A stretch of DNA of 64,000 bases, taken from Candidatus Scalindua japonica. Lineage in GTDB: Bacteria > Planctomycetota > Brocadiia > Brocadiales > Scalinduaceae. How positions within the stretch are numbered: position 1 is the first letter of the stretch; each line of letters starts with the position of its first letter. Made by a program: the position numbers and the translations under genes. The stretch is taken from positions 1-64,000 of the forward strand of contig NZ_BAOS01000014.1 of the NCBI RefSeq assembly GCF_002443295.1, in the 5' to 3' direction. This document shows positions 9,014 through 18,581 of the stretch, one piece after another. The notes beneath the pieces are model-generated. The model made no database searches, had not been told where the DNA came from, and worked only from the letters and a program-made list of their open reading frames with translations.

Positions 9014-9274
9014 CTAAGGCATATACCCTCTTTTATTCATTTCCTGCTTCATGATTGTTAATCTATCTTCTATTTTTTTTATCTTGTCAGCATCATTGCT
9101 GCTATAATCGCTTTCTGTGCTGCCGGACGCACGTTTCACCATATAGAGATTAAGGTCGGTTTTATAGTATCTATCTATCAACTCCTCGTCAGTCAGCTTA
9201 TCTACAGGCTTTAATGCGGTACAGGCAAAAAGTAATAACGGTATTAAGATTAATAATATATTTCTTAACTTCAT
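9014..9274 (-). CDS. Small putative lipoprotein, unknown function
   Basis: 86 residues. The first 18 form a lipoprotein signal peptide: Lys-Leu-Arg, a leucine/isoleucine core, then a lipobox LFAC with Cys18 as the acylation site. The mature part is short, charged and helical, with DKLTDEELIDRYY and a C-terminal KKIEDRLTIMKQEMNKRGY helix. I do not recognise the family. It would be anchored to a membrane by lipid. Confidence 0.65.
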   Translation of the reverse strand: MKLRNILLILIPLLLFACTALKPVDKLTDEELIDRYYKTDLNLYMVKRASGSTESDYSSNDADKIKKIEDRLTIMKQEMNKRGYMP

Positions 9275-9431
9275 TATCGAAAATGGTACATTATTGACCT
9301 GTTTTTTTCAAGCAGAAATAAGATATAAGGGTTATAAAAATGGGTTTAGAATCTGTTTATCCATTTCAGGGAATTAATAAAATATTTGAATATAATCTGT
9401 TAATACATACACTGTTCGGTATAGACATTCC

Positions 9432-9860
9432 TTAATCCAGCCATAACAGCTTTCGGAGAAATGATGTTTTTCTCGCTTCTGATTTTAGCTCACGTACGGC
9501 AACATCTATTTTCTTTTCTAAACTATCGATTCTACCGTTAATTTCATCTATTTTAGATATTAAATCCCTATGTTTGCCTGCAACCACTACCTCCGTTGCC
9601 GTAATTTGAGAAGTCATTTCTGTGATTATTTTCCTTGCTCCTTCTTCTAATTTTTTAATTGTACCATCCTGCTCTTTTACGGACGAAACAACTGTATTCA
9701 TCACTGCTTCTACATCTTTAAGGCGTCTGATTTCATCATTCAACCTGCGCAGGTCATCCACTATTGTAACAGGCAGACTTGTATCTATTTTCTCCTCAAG
9801 ACGCTTTAACTCACAATCCAGGCTCCCAACCAAATCATTACTATCGTGTAATAACTCCAT
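9432..9860 (-). CDS. Coiled-coil protein, unknown function
   Basis: About 142 residues from the ATG at 9860, which has an AGGAGG Shine-Dalgarno 8 bases upstream; the longer frame to 9956 has no such site. Nearly the whole protein is predicted helical coiled coil from its heptad pattern: LDCELKRLEEKID, VDDLRRLNDEIRRL, IDEINGRIDSLEKKID. The C-terminus ends in a basic-hydrophobic tail (KTSFLRKLLWLD). There are no membrane segments or catalytic motifs. It may be structural or an adaptor; no function can be assigned. Confidence 0.6.
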   Translation of the reverse strand: MELLHDSNDLVGSLDCELKRLEEKIDTSLPVTIVDDLRRLNDEIRRLKDVEAVMNTVVSSVKEQDGTIKKLEEGARKIITEMTSQITATEVVVAGKHRDLISKIDEINGRIDSLEKKIDVAVRELKSEARKTSFLRKLLWLD

Positions 9861-10252
9861 TCCGCATACCTCCTGGAATACCGGAAAAAAAACTAAAGCC
9901 ATAATCCACGTATAGGTGTTCGCAATAAATATGCCATGATCCAGGCAATACCACATATTGCCTTAAGCCCTTTCATTATCCGATGATAGAAAACAACTGG
10001 AAACATTCAAAACGAATTGGTTTTTGCAACACAATTCCCCATATCTGACAATTTGTCCATATTTATGATAGGAACTATTTTGCAAGCAGACACAATGTCA
10101 GAATAAGTTGAAACTGCTTAAGTTTGAAGTGAGCTAAAGTAGCCAGCCTGTGCATGGCACACAAAGCTTAAGGATTTATTAGCTTATAAAAGATTTCTGG
10201 TTTCATGACGTTCTTGACTATGCGGCAGGTGAACTTTCTTTTTACCAGGATC
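9861..10252. other. Intergenic region, no feature found
   Basis: 392 bases between the coiled-coil gene and the end of the RND gene, both on the minus strand. I see no coding frame. A TGGCAC at about 10155 was examined as a sigma-54 site but lacks the matching -12 TTGC element. Confidence 0.5.
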
Positions 10253-13200
10253 TTAAAATCCAAAAACCCTCTTCACCCACATTCCAAAGTCGTCAATCAA
10301 CGAATAGATTGTAGGCATAATTACCAGAGTTAATATTGTAGACGTAACTAAACCTGAAATCATAACAAGCCCTACCGGCGCCCAGATGCTCTCCCTACCC
10401 TCAAACGGCCCAAACAGAAAAGGTAAAAAAAGCGGAAGTACCATTGGCAAAAGCCCAAGGATAGTTGTAAACGTTGTCATCAGGACAGGCCTCATCCTGT
10501 CCCTCCCAGCCTTGACAATTGCTTTACTCTTCTCCATACCTCCTCTTCGTAAACGGTTAACATAGTCTATGAGAACAATCGCGTTATTCACTGCAAGACC
10601 ACATAAAAGCAATAATCCCAGACGGGAAACACTGTCAAGAGGCACTCTCAAAAAATAAAAGACAATTGCCACACCAGTAAATGCAAATGGTATTGTAAGC
10701 AGGATTGCCAGTGGATGAATGTATGATTCAAACAGTGACGCCATTATCAGATAAATCAGTATAATAGCCAGTATCAATCCAAACCTGGTTTCTGCCTCTT
10801 CACTCTCAAATCTTCTAAATTCCTCTCCCAGACTCCACTCATATCCGGCAGGAAGGTTAAATCCTGCCATCTTCTCCATAATATCATCTCTAATCTTTTT
10901 GAGTCCTGTTTTCTTATACTGAGCAGTGATTATCACTATTGGTTTTCTATCTTTTCTTTCAATAGCCTCTGGGCCCCTCCTCTGTTCAAAGTCAACCACT
11001 CTCCCTAACACAACACTCTTTTTTTCACTATTTTCTGACTCAAGGTTCTGTAACTGGTCAAGACGCTGTCGATCTTTCTCCTTAAGCTGAAGTACTATGT
11101 CAATTTCATTATCTTCTACTTTGAACTTACTCACAGCCCTGTTTCCCAGAGAGCCAGCAATACCATACGCGACTCTCTCAGATGTCAATCCATATCTCCT
11201 TACTTTATCTCTATCAATTGATACAATGATTTCGTCTTTACCCTTTTCCAGATTCGTTTGAACATCATACAGATCGGACATATCTGCTAGCCTGTCCTTT
11301 ATATCGTCTGACAACCTGGTCAGCGTATTAATATTTCTCCCTTTTATTTCAATACTTACCTCTCTTCCGCTACCACTACGACCGTGTCCAAACATCTTCC
11401 TGTATTTAACACCGGGAATTACCGGAAACAGAGATCTCATCTCTTTTTCCAAGACAGAAACCGCCTTTTTTGCCACTTCCTGTTTTGCAAAGTAGACTGC
11501 AAGAGAACCTCCACTCCTCTGGAAATTGCTGGAAACAGTTTCGATCTCCAATTCCTCTTTGTTCTCCCGGAGAATTCCTTCTAACCGCTCAAAGAGTTCT
11601 TTTGTGTCGTCAATGCTGTAACTCTTCGGCACATCCACCTGCACACGTGACTCTCTATAAATACCTCGCCTGACAACCTCCGTCTCAAGTCTTCCAAACA
11701 GATAGAGTGCTAAAACCACAATGAATATCGTGGCTACAACCGTGATCCACCTGGAGCGCAACGTCAACTCAACAAATTTTGTATAACAGATAGTCAGTTT
11801 CCTTATTAGAGAAGACTCTGATTTCCTGACAGGTTTACTATGTTCTCTCACCAGACCGGATAACTCAGTCAAATTGAGAAATCTTGACGCGACCAATGGT
11901 ATCAGGGTCAATGCTACAAATAACGAAGAGACCAACGCAGAGCATATTGATACTCCAAAGTCATGCATAAAGACACCCATCCTGGATTTTGAAAGAAACA
12001 CCAGCGGTATAAAAACACATATGGTCGTGGCTGTTGCGGCTATGATCGCCACACCGACCTCCCTGCTCCCTAAAACAGCCGCCTCCCTTAAACTCAGACA
12101 CCTCTCCTGTTTATGCCTGAAAATGTTCTCAAGGACTACAACTGCGGGATCAACCATCATTCCTATTGCCAGCATCAATCCCGTAAGTGAAATAATGTTC
12201 AGGGTCACCCCTGAACCGACAAATCTTCTCATCAGAAACATCAGACAAAATGTACATAATACTGAAATCGGAATTGCCGCAGTTATTAACAACGCGCTTC
12301 TAACGTTGTGAAGAAAAAAGAACAGTATGGCAACAACAAGCGCACCACCCAATAATCCGGCATTCCTTAAACTCTTCAGTCTCTCCAGTATTGCCTGGGA
12401 CCGGTCACGATATACATGTATAGCCAGATTTTTCATTCTGGGGTCTGCCTTGATCCCGTTAACGGTATTAATAATTTCTCTGGCCACAGCCACCATATTC
12501 GCGTCAGACGCTTTCATTACTCTCACCTTAACTGCTTCCCGGCTGTTGAGCCTCTGATAACTCTCCTTGACAGCATATCCATATCTGATATCAGCAACAT
12601 CAGAAAGCTTTATACCTTTTCTGTTAACCGGTAAAGATGCTACTTCATTTACATTCTGAAACTCCCCTATTACACGCACTAAATACTTTGACGACCCCTC
12701 AATTAAGTCACCCGCTGATACATTTATATTATTTGTTCTCAAATATCTTCTTAAAGAAAACGTATCAATGTTATGAGATTTGAGCCTGGCGAGGTCCAGT
12801 TCTACTAACAACTTCTTCTTTTCAATACCACGGACATCTACGCTCGCAACACCATCTATCCTCTGGATCTTCGGCTTAATAACATCTTCAACAATATCGT
12901 ATAATTCACCGATATCACCATGTACAGACACACTAAACTCCACAACCGGCAGATCTCCGGACTTGAAGCGAAAGATGCGTATATTATCAACTTCATCCGG
13001 TAGATTATTCCTTATCTGTTCTATCTTGTCTCTCACCTCCAGAGTGGCGATATCCATATCGGTACCCATCTTAAACTCTAAAGACACCTCCGAGTTCACA
13101 TCTGTTGACCTTGATTCAATTATTTCAATGTGCTTGACAGTCCCGAGAGCGTCCTCTACCTGCAGCGTAATCAAATCCTCAACCTCCTGCGGAGAAGACG

Positions 13201-13357
13201 ACTTATAAGGTACGTTTACTCTCAGGGAATGGCCTGTAATCTCCGGTATGTATAAAAGAGGTATTCTGTATAATGATATCCAGCCAATAACCAAAACACT
13301 AAGGATTATCATTAATGTCGTTATCGGCCGTTTAACAGCAAATTCAGGTATATTCAT
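10253..13357 (-). CDS. RND-family efflux transporter permease subunit
   Basis: About 1034 residues, the normal length for an AcrB/CzcA-type inner-membrane pump. Visible are the N-terminal FAVKRPITTLMI helix, a large periplasmic loop with VEDLITLQVEDAL, the helix bundle with LTGLMLAIGMMVDPAVVVLENI, where the Asp of transmembrane helix 4 that relays protons is present as MVDPAVV, a second periplasmic loop, and the closing helices with VNNAIVLIDY and DRMRPVLMTT. The set resembles the hydrophobe/amphiphile branch rather than heavy-metal CzcA, but the substrate is open. Neither a membrane-fusion protein nor an outer-membrane channel gene lies next to it, so its partners must be elsewhere. An alternative TTG start is at 13381. 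Confidence 0.92.
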   Translation of the reverse strand: MNIPEFAVKRPITTLMIILSVLVIGWISLYRIPLLYIPEITGHSLRVNVPYKSSSPQEVEDLITLQVEDALGTVKHIEIIESRSTDVNSEVSLEFKMGTDMDIATLEVRDKIEQIRNNLPDEVDNIRIFRFKSGDLPVVEFSVSVHGDIGELYDIVEDVIKPKIQRIDGVASVDVRGIEKKKLLVELDLARLKSHNIDTFSLRRYLRTNNINVSAGDLIEGSSKYLVRVIGEFQNVNEVASLPVNRKGIKLSDVADIRYGYAVKESYQRLNSREAVKVRVMKASDANMVAVAREIINTVNGIKADPRMKNLAIHVYRDRSQAILERLKSLRNAGLLGGALVVAILFFFLHNVRSALLITAAIPISVLCTFCLMFLMRRFVGSGVTLNIISLTGLMLAIGMMVDPAVVVLENIFRHKQERCLSLREAAVLGSREVGVAIIAATATTICVFIPLVFLSKSRMGVFMHDFGVSICSALVSSLFVALTLIPLVASRFLNLTELSGLVREHSKPVRKSESSLIRKLTICYTKFVELTLRSRWITVVATIFIVVLALYLFGRLETEVVRRGIYRESRVQVDVPKSYSIDDTKELFERLEGILRENKEELEIETVSSNFQRSGGSLAVYFAKQEVAKKAVSVLEKEMRSLFPVIPGVKYRKMFGHGRSGSGREVSIEIKGRNINTLTRLSDDIKDRLADMSDLYDVQTNLEKGKDEIIVSIDRDKVRRYGLTSERVAYGIAGSLGNRAVSKFKVEDNEIDIVLQLKEKDRQRLDQLQNLESENSEKKSVVLGRVVDFEQRRGPEAIERKDRKPIVIITAQYKKTGLKKIRDDIMEKMAGFNLPAGYEWSLGEEFRRFESEEAETRFGLILAIILIYLIMASLFESYIHPLAILLTIPFAFTGVAIVFYFLRVPLDSVSRLGLLLLCGLAVNNAIVLIDYVNRLRRGGMEKSKAIVKAGRDRMRPVLMTTFTTILGLLPMVLPLFLPFLFGPFEGRESIWAPVGLVMISGLVTSTILTLVIMPTIYSLIDDFGMWVKRVFGF

Positions 13358-13412
13358 GATGCTGGTATTATTGGAAAACAAAATTAAGTCGCTATCGCTA
13401 CAAGAACCATCA

Positions 13413-13462
13413 TTCGACTCCCCGTCCGTACCGGCCCGGGCCGGTACGGACGGGGAGTCGAA
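13413..13462. repeat. 50-base perfect palindrome
   Basis: The two 25-base arms are exact reverse complements with no spacer. The ends are TTCGACTCC and GGAGTCGAA and the centre is CCGGCCCGGGCCGG. It is far richer in GC than its surroundings. It lies about 55 bases upstream of the RND pump start. Confidence 0.95.
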
Positions 13463-13531
13463 GTGTTATCAAACATTGCTCTGTACACCAAGTTACTTTT
13501 AAGAGAGGACAACAGGTTACAATATCTGTAG

Positions 13532-13550
13532 GGTTGTTCCCCGAACAACC
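13532..13550. repeat. Short perfect hairpin
   Basis: GGTTGTTC and GAACAACC form an 8-base-pair stem around a CCC loop. The design (8-bp stem, 3-base loop of one nucleotide) is the same as in the units at 3274 and 3309, though the stem sequence differs. There is no following T-run. Confidence 0.7.
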
Positions 13551-13725
13551 TTAAAGACTTTACAAATTCTACATCTAATAACTTTAGATAGCTACGGGTT
13601 TTTTCGACTGAAAAGAATCGTATGGAATCAGGGAAAAGCAGGTGTACATTTTTACTGTCGAACACGAGGACGTCAGAGTTTTACTCTCTTAACATACTCT
13701 GCTCAATCAGGTAATTTGTGAAAAT

Positions 13726-13810
13726 CACGGACAAACAAGTTCCCGCCGGGCCTTGCCGTTCGCCAACCCGACAAGACTGTTCTGGCGCGAAGGGGTATCC
13801 ATGCCACCCA
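13726..13810 (+). repeat. Dispersed repeat family A, copy at 13.7 kb
   Basis: An 85-base GC-rich block beginning CACGGACAAAC and containing CCTTGCCGTTCGCCA and CCCGACAA. It aligns without gaps and with few differences to 23904-23988, and its core is also at 18488-18540 and, inverted, at 1030-1060. All copies are intergenic. Confidence 0.85.
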
Positions 13811-13954
13811 TTTACACTGTAAAGGCTATTACCTGACAGATGCTTAATGTATCTACTCTTTAAAAACTTTACATAAACTTTCCCTTGATTTTATTGTTAC
13901 AATCTATTAAAAGAGAGAGCTTCATAAACACACATTATTCTCAATTGCCAGGTT

Positions 13955-14299
13955 ATGACAAATAATTCCTTGGAACACTCTATTAAGATAAATTTGTTAC
14001 GTAAGAAAAGATGGCGGTTCTGGCTTGGAACACCTATCTGCTTTGCCATATTCTGCATAGTTTTTACAATATGTCTGTATCTGGACGTCCCACATCTGGA
14101 ATTTATACTGGTAGTGCCATATCTTATATCCTGCATATACTGCCTGTGGGGTGTCATTAGCGGTCGGTGCCCTGAATGCGACAGAAGGCTACCGGCACTA
14201 TGGCACTGGTCAGTTAAACCCAAATGCCGGGTGTGCGGTCCCTTTTCTTTAACAGATAAATCTTCAACTCATAAAGTCCGACATACCTTAAATCAATAA
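13955..14299 (+). CDS. Small membrane protein with C-terminal zinc ribbon, unknown
   Basis: 114 residues: a basic N-terminus, two hydrophobic helices (about residues 24-44 and 50-70), then a CPEC...CRVC four-cysteine pair about 28 residues apart that looks like a zinc ribbon. I do not recognise the family. No clear Shine-Dalgarno precedes the ATG, so the exact start is uncertain. It stands alone upstream of the TSP3-repeat gene. Confidence 0.55.
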   Translation: MTNNSLEHSIKINLLRKKRWRFWLGTPICFAIFCIVFTICLYLDVPHLEFILVVPYLISCIYCLWGVISGRCPECDRRLPALWHWSVKPKCRVCGPFSLTDKSSTHKVRHTLNQ

Positions 14300-14546
14300 T
14301 TATCTATTTTCTTTGACTCGAAAACCCATTTTCGTTACTATTTGTTTGTTTAGTACGCATATATAAACGATTAAAACTAAAATTGGTTATGCCTTAATTG
14401 AGTTTACAGAACATTAAAAGTGTTGCCAGGTATTTGTTATTATTATTTTGTTAATAACCTGGTTTAATTCAGTTAAGCTCTGACAATCTATTGTTTTAAA
14501 ACAACTACTAATAATCTCAACAACAGATAATTTAGGAGAATTTGTC

Positions 14547-15824
14547 ATGAAAATTCTGATAGTAATTCTTGCAACATTATTACTACTTACAATTCCGACT
14601 GCTGTCTTCGCTCAGTCTGATGAAGACCATGATGGTATTCCAGACTGGGTGGAGCTGGGTTGTGTCGATGAGACCATGACCGATTGCCCTCCGGCACAGC
14701 CTGACAATGATAATGACGGAATTCCGGATTATCAAGACGTAGACGATGATGGTGACGGAATCCCCACCATACTTGAGGGAGATATTGATACAGATGGCGA
14801 TGGTATACCTAATTATCTGGACGAGGATTCCGACGGTGACGGTAAGCTTGATATCGATGAAGGTTTAAATGACGATGACGGAGATCTCATACCAAATTTT
14901 CTTGATGCCCATGACGAATCTCCATGCCCGGATGAACTATTTGAACTCGACTCTGATGGTGACGGGCTATCAGATGCTGCTGAAATGGGACCTGATTGCG
15001 AAGAGCTGGACACTGATAATGATGGTATCCCAAACCACCTTGACACAGATGACGATGGCGACGGCATTCGTACATCTGATGAAATAATAGATGATATCTT
15101 TGCTGGTTACTTTGATTTGGATACTGGTGAATTCATTTTATATAATGATGTTGATGGTGACGGCATCCCAAATTATCTAGATACAGATTCTGATGGTGAT
15201 GGGAAATCAGACGAAGAAGAACATAATCCCGCTTTAGGTACTCACGGCACAGACTCAGATTACGATGGTATTCCAAACTTCCTTGACCCTGATGATCATG
15301 ATGGTCCGCATGGAGATCCGGATGGTGACGGATTGAGCAATGGACTTGAGATATCTATCGGGAGCAATCCTTTTTCATCAGATACTGATGGTGATGGTAT
15401 TGGAGATGGTACAGAATTTGGTAATGAAAACCCCAATAAACCGAAAGATACTGACAAGGACGGGGTGATTGATATCCTGGACACTGACGACGATGGAGAT
15501 GGTATCCTGACTGAAGACGAGGGCAGTGTTGATAGTGATAGAGACGGTATTCCTAATTATCTTGATACAGATTCTGATGGCGATGGTATTTCTGATGCCG
15601 ATGAAGGTTTTGGTGATAAAGACTGCGACGGCATTCCAGACTATGTAGACCCTGATCAAACTGATGGGCCTTGCTATGATCCTTGTGAATTTATATTTCC
15701 CGATTCCGTTTGGATGCAGGAGTGGTGTCGTGACCATTTAAATTTTTCTGACGAAAGAGTCATACACCATAAAAACAGTAAAAATAAGCGTAGAAATTCA
15801 GCCAGAAAAGTTAAGAAAAACTGA
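14547..15824 (+). CDS. Secreted thrombospondin type 3 repeat (calcium-binding) protein
   Basis: 425 residues. Residues 1-22 are a clear signal peptide ending in VFA. Almost all of the rest is a run of aspartate-rich calcium-binding units of the type [12 protein letters not shown] and DDDGDGI, recurring every 12-25 residues (roughly twenty units), as in TSP type 3 repeats. The C-terminal 40 residues leave the repeat pattern and end in a strongly basic tail ([17 protein letters not shown]) with two pairs of cysteines before it. It should be exported and become rigid on binding Ca2+; a cell-surface or matrix role is inference. A GGAGAATTTGTC ribosome site precedes the ATG. Confidence 0.88.
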   Translation: MKILIVILATLLLLTIPTAVFAQSDEDHDGIPDWVELGCVDETMTDCPPAQPDNDNDGIPDYQDVDDDGDGIPTILEGDIDTDGDGIPNYLDEDSDGDGKLDIDEGLNDDDGDLIPNFLDAHDESPCPDELFELDSDGDGLSDAAEMGPDCEELDTDNDGIPNHLDTDDDGDGIRTSDEIIDDIFAGYFDLDTGEFILYNDVDGDGIPNYLDTDSDGDGKSDEEEHNPALGTHGTDSDYDGIPNFLDPDDHDGPHGDPDGDGLSNGLEISIGSNPFSSDTDGDGIGDGTEFGNENPNKPKDTDKDGVIDILDTDDDGDGILTEDEGSVDSDRDGIPNYLDTDSDGDGISDADEGFGDKDCDGIPDYVDPDQTDGPCYDPCEFIFPDSVWMQEWCRDHLNFSDERVIHHKNSKNKRRNSARKVKKN

Positions 15825-15917
15825 AAGAGCGCAAGATATTTAAAGATTGCCAATGAATAAGCGCTTGTGGCAGATTTTTGGTTTACAGGCTAACCCTTAG
15901 CCGTAAAGTTTTAACCA

Positions 15918-15948
15918 TTTCAGGCAACCTGTTTCAGGTTGCCTGAAA
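15918..15948. terminator. Stem-loop between convergent genes
   Basis: A perfect 14-base-pair stem (TTTCAGGCAACCTG and its complement) with a TTT loop lies 94 bases after the TSP3 gene and 126 bases after the end of the convergent helicase gene. The T-run expected of a Rho-independent terminator is weak on both strands, so it may act bidirectionally as a 3' structure. Confidence 0.55.
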
Positions 15949-16073
15949 TACACCATTCCATGTTTCTTCTTTTTCCTTAACATGAGAAGCAGCAATAGTA
16001 TAAATCTATAAATCGGGCGGACACAAAACCTATCGAAAGTGAAGAAATGTTCTTACTTTTGCCTGACTTAATT

Positions 16074-18146
16074 TTACTTATACTTCTCATTCAACAGTTT
16101 CTGGTGCTCTTCTCTGTTTTTTATAAGCCCTGCTTCGTATAAGAACAGTGACGGGTAAAACCTCAGCTTTTTTACTTTGTCTACTTTTGCGTAAGAGAGC
16201 CATAAGCCATCTTTTGCTCTTGTTACTGCCACGTAGAAAAGCCTTCTCTCTTCGTCTATGCTACCACCTTTATTAGCTAATTTCCTATTGGGAAAACGAC
16301 CGTCCATTAAATCGAGAATATAGACGTCTTTAAACTCCAGGCCCTTACTTGCATGAACGGTTAAGAGGTTGACACCCTCACCTTTTGTAAGTTCATTTGA
16401 GCCGAGTATCATGGAGTTGAGGAAGCGTTGGTTGTCTGTATAATTTTTTGTAAGGTCTTTAATGAGAGAAACTTTTCTTTTAATATTTAAGATAGCCCTC
16501 TCTTTTACCTCTTCATTGATTTTCTTGTTTCTGTCTAAAGCCCTTTGATCAGCTAAAATATTGGTAATATATTTATAGATCTTCGATTCACTTATTGCTT
16601 CAACCATGGAGATTGGTTTTTTGGTCCTGACTATCCTTTTATACAATAGATAAAAATCATTCAAAAACCGGACACTCTCATCTGTTAATTTTGGATGTTT
16701 GAGTATCGGACTATTCGCAATCTTATCATCTAACTCCAGGTGTGAAAATTTGGACCCACTTTCCAGATGGACAAAATCATCAAACAGGGCCAGTTGATAA
16801 TTCACTTTTCTTTTTTCAAATGGGTTTCTGATACTAGTGTCAGGATGGAGGATACCCTGGTAAGCGGAGCCACGTCCCAATCTTTTCAAAGCTTCAAAAA
16901 TGTCTTTCGCTGTCGCGCTGCCGATGCCCTTCGCGTATTCGAAGATATGAATAAAGGCCATCATGTCTTTGGGGTTTACAAAAAACGAGTACATATCAAA
17001 AAGTATTTTTACCTCTTTCGCGTCGAAAAAGCTTTTTCCACCTCTCCTTTTACAGGGTATACCAAGTTCTCTTAAACTTGCCTCTATTCCATCTGCCGAA
17101 GAGTTGTTCCTGAATATCACAGCCACATCTTCATAATTTGAGGGGTTCCCTTTTATCATATAAGAAACTTTACTGTACTGCTCAAAAAGCTCATTAAATT
17201 CCAATAGTGATGGACTTACCGGATCGTCCTTTCTCACCACTATCAGCTCTTTCGGATATATCCTGTCATTAAAGTTTATCACTCTGTCCGCCAGAGAGAG
17301 GATCAATGCAGTTGATCTATAATTCTTTTTAAGAGAAAACACTTTTGCGCCTGGAAACTTTTTAGAGAAAGAACCTATCAGATTTATATTGGCGCCATTG
17401 AACGCGAAAATACTCTGATCATAATCTCCAACACAGAAAAGCGAAGAGGGGTCCATTTTATCTATCAGTGAGCCTTGCAGAGAGTTTGTATCCTGATACT
17501 CATCCACTAAAACTTCTTTATAATTTACAAACAGGTCCGCGTTTAAGAGGTCTCTCGTCTTGATCAGCAGATCGTTAAAATTTATGTAGCCGTAGCTCTC
17601 CTTCATCAATTCATATTCATTAGATATGTCTTCATATATATCAGAGTAGAAGTCATGATCAGGATAGTTGTCACGCATCCAGTCTCCAAAGCCAAGCTCC
17701 AGTTCTGTGTTCTGGTAAAACGAATATATATCATAAAGATAGTTAGCTGAGTATTCAGCTACCTTGTACGCAAGTTTTTTAAACTCACGTTTTTCATAAA
17801 TGCTTCTAAAAAGTGTTTTAAGTTCTGTCTGTTGTTTCAGCAAAAGACCGGGATTGTGCTTTTTCAAAAGCTTATAACAGATTGCATGAAAAGTACCAGC
17901 TTCTATTCTTGAAGTAACTTCATTAGGAAAAAAGCGTGTCAGCCTCTCCACCATTTCAGTAGCTGCTTTATTGGTAAACGTGAGTAGTAAAATTTCCTGA
18001 GGTGCCACATTAGAATTGAGAAGATGGGCAATCCTTCCAACTATTGTTGAAGTCTTTCCCGTTCCGGCAGACGCAATAACGATATTACGTCCGGTTTCAG
18101 CAGTAGCAGCGTTTAACTGTTCTTCGTTTAAGAGGCTTAATGGCAT
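16074..18146 (-). CDS. UvrD/Rep-family superfamily 1A ATP-dependent helicase
   Basis: 690 residues with the helicase motifs in order: Walker A ASAGTGKTST at residues 27-36, LTFTNKAATEM (Ia), VDEYQDTN (II), GDYDQSIFAFNGA (III), LKKNYRS (IV), LLTVHASKGLEFKDVYIL (V) and FYVAVTRAKDGLWLSYA (VI). These 3'-5' DNA translocases act in repair and replication restart. The gene is somewhat divergent from UvrD and PcrA in length and lacks their long C-terminal tail, so I do not give it either name. It is monocistronic, with a stem-loop after its end. Confidence 0.9.
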   Translation of the reverse strand: MPLSLLNEEQLNAATAETGRNIVIASAGTGKTSTIVGRIAHLLNSNVAPQEILLLTFTNKAATEMVERLTRFFPNEVTSRIEAGTFHAICYKLLKKHNPGLLLKQQTELKTLFRSIYEKREFKKLAYKVAEYSANYLYDIYSFYQNTELELGFGDWMRDNYPDHDFYSDIYEDISNEYELMKESYGYINFNDLLIKTRDLLNADLFVNYKEVLVDEYQDTNSLQGSLIDKMDPSSLFCVGDYDQSIFAFNGANINLIGSFSKKFPGAKVFSLKKNYRSTALILSLADRVINFNDRIYPKELIVVRKDDPVSPSLLEFNELFEQYSKVSYMIKGNPSNYEDVAVIFRNNSSADGIEASLRELGIPCKRRGGKSFFDAKEVKILFDMYSFFVNPKDMMAFIHIFEYAKGIGSATAKDIFEALKRLGRGSAYQGILHPDTSIRNPFEKRKVNYQLALFDDFVHLESGSKFSHLELDDKIANSPILKHPKLTDESVRFLNDFYLLYKRIVRTKKPISMVEAISESKIYKYITNILADQRALDRNKKINEEVKERAILNIKRKVSLIKDLTKNYTDNQRFLNSMILGSNELTKGEGVNLLTVHASKGLEFKDVYILDLMDGRFPNRKLANKGGSIDEERRLFYVAVTRAKDGLWLSYAKVDKVKKLRFYPSLFLYEAGLIKNREEHQKLLNEKYK

Positions 18147-18581
18147 TTCTATCTTTAAGAGTCCAGATCTGGAAATCTTGTTTCATTGAGAAACAATGCG
18201 TTTTGGTGACAGGCGACTATTTTCAAGAGGGGGAATGGTAAAGCAAAAAGCGGCAGAATGCAACAGGTTTTTGTAACTCAGTTGAGAAGAAGAACATACA
18301 TCGTCCCACAATTATTATGTTAGTACAATATTATTATTGCAATATCATTTATAATCAATAGTTATACAAAAATTTATACTATCCATTAAATGAATCACAA
18401 ATTGCATGGCACGTTTTTCCACCTGAATGACAAATCGGGCAGGCCAGACGGGCCGTGTGAAAAAGGTTTTTGACCGCCCGGATGAATCCGTTCGCCAGCC
18501 CGACAAAGCGGTTCTGGCGGGGACGAGCGAAACATCCCCCTTACATTTCTGGTCAAGAATCGCCCAATTTTGGTATTAATT
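18147..18581. other. Intergenic region with repeat family A copy
   Basis: 435 bases between two minus-strand genes. The stretch 18435-18540 is GC-rich and holds a shortened family A repeat. The remainder (18147-18430) is AT-rich, with no coding frame seen; it should contain the helicase promoter. Confidence 0.6.
18488..18540 (+). repeat. Dispersed repeat family A, partial copy
   Basis: Contains the core CCGTTCGCCAGCCCGACAA followed by GGTTCTGGCGGGGACG, matching the second half of the copies at 13726 and 23904. The first half is not recognisable. Confidence 0.7.

Larger units (their letters stand above)
13358..13954. other. Intergenic region rich in palindromes and repeat copies
   Basis: About 570 bases upstream of the RND gene. 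It holds a 50-base perfect palindrome (13413-13462), a short hairpin at 13532-13550 and a dispersed repeat copy at 13726-13810. A 93-codon frame here on the minus strand runs through the palindrome and reads as random; I do not call it a gene. Confidence 0.7.

Noticed and set aside
10150-10175. Possible sigma-54 promoter TGGCAC
   Set aside because: The -12 TTGC element is absent at the right spacing.
13384-13665. 93-codon minus-strand frame
   Set aside because: Runs through the 50-base palindrome and hairpin; composition not protein-like.
14425-14462. Hairpin before the TSP3 gene as a regulatory RNA
   Set aside because: CCAGGT/ACCTGG ends pair imperfectly and the interior is plain AT-rich sequence; could be chance.
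14813-15737. Several long antisense frames within the TSP3-repeat gene
   Set aside because: Shadows of the repeated GAT/GAC codons, with low-complexity Ser/Pro translation.
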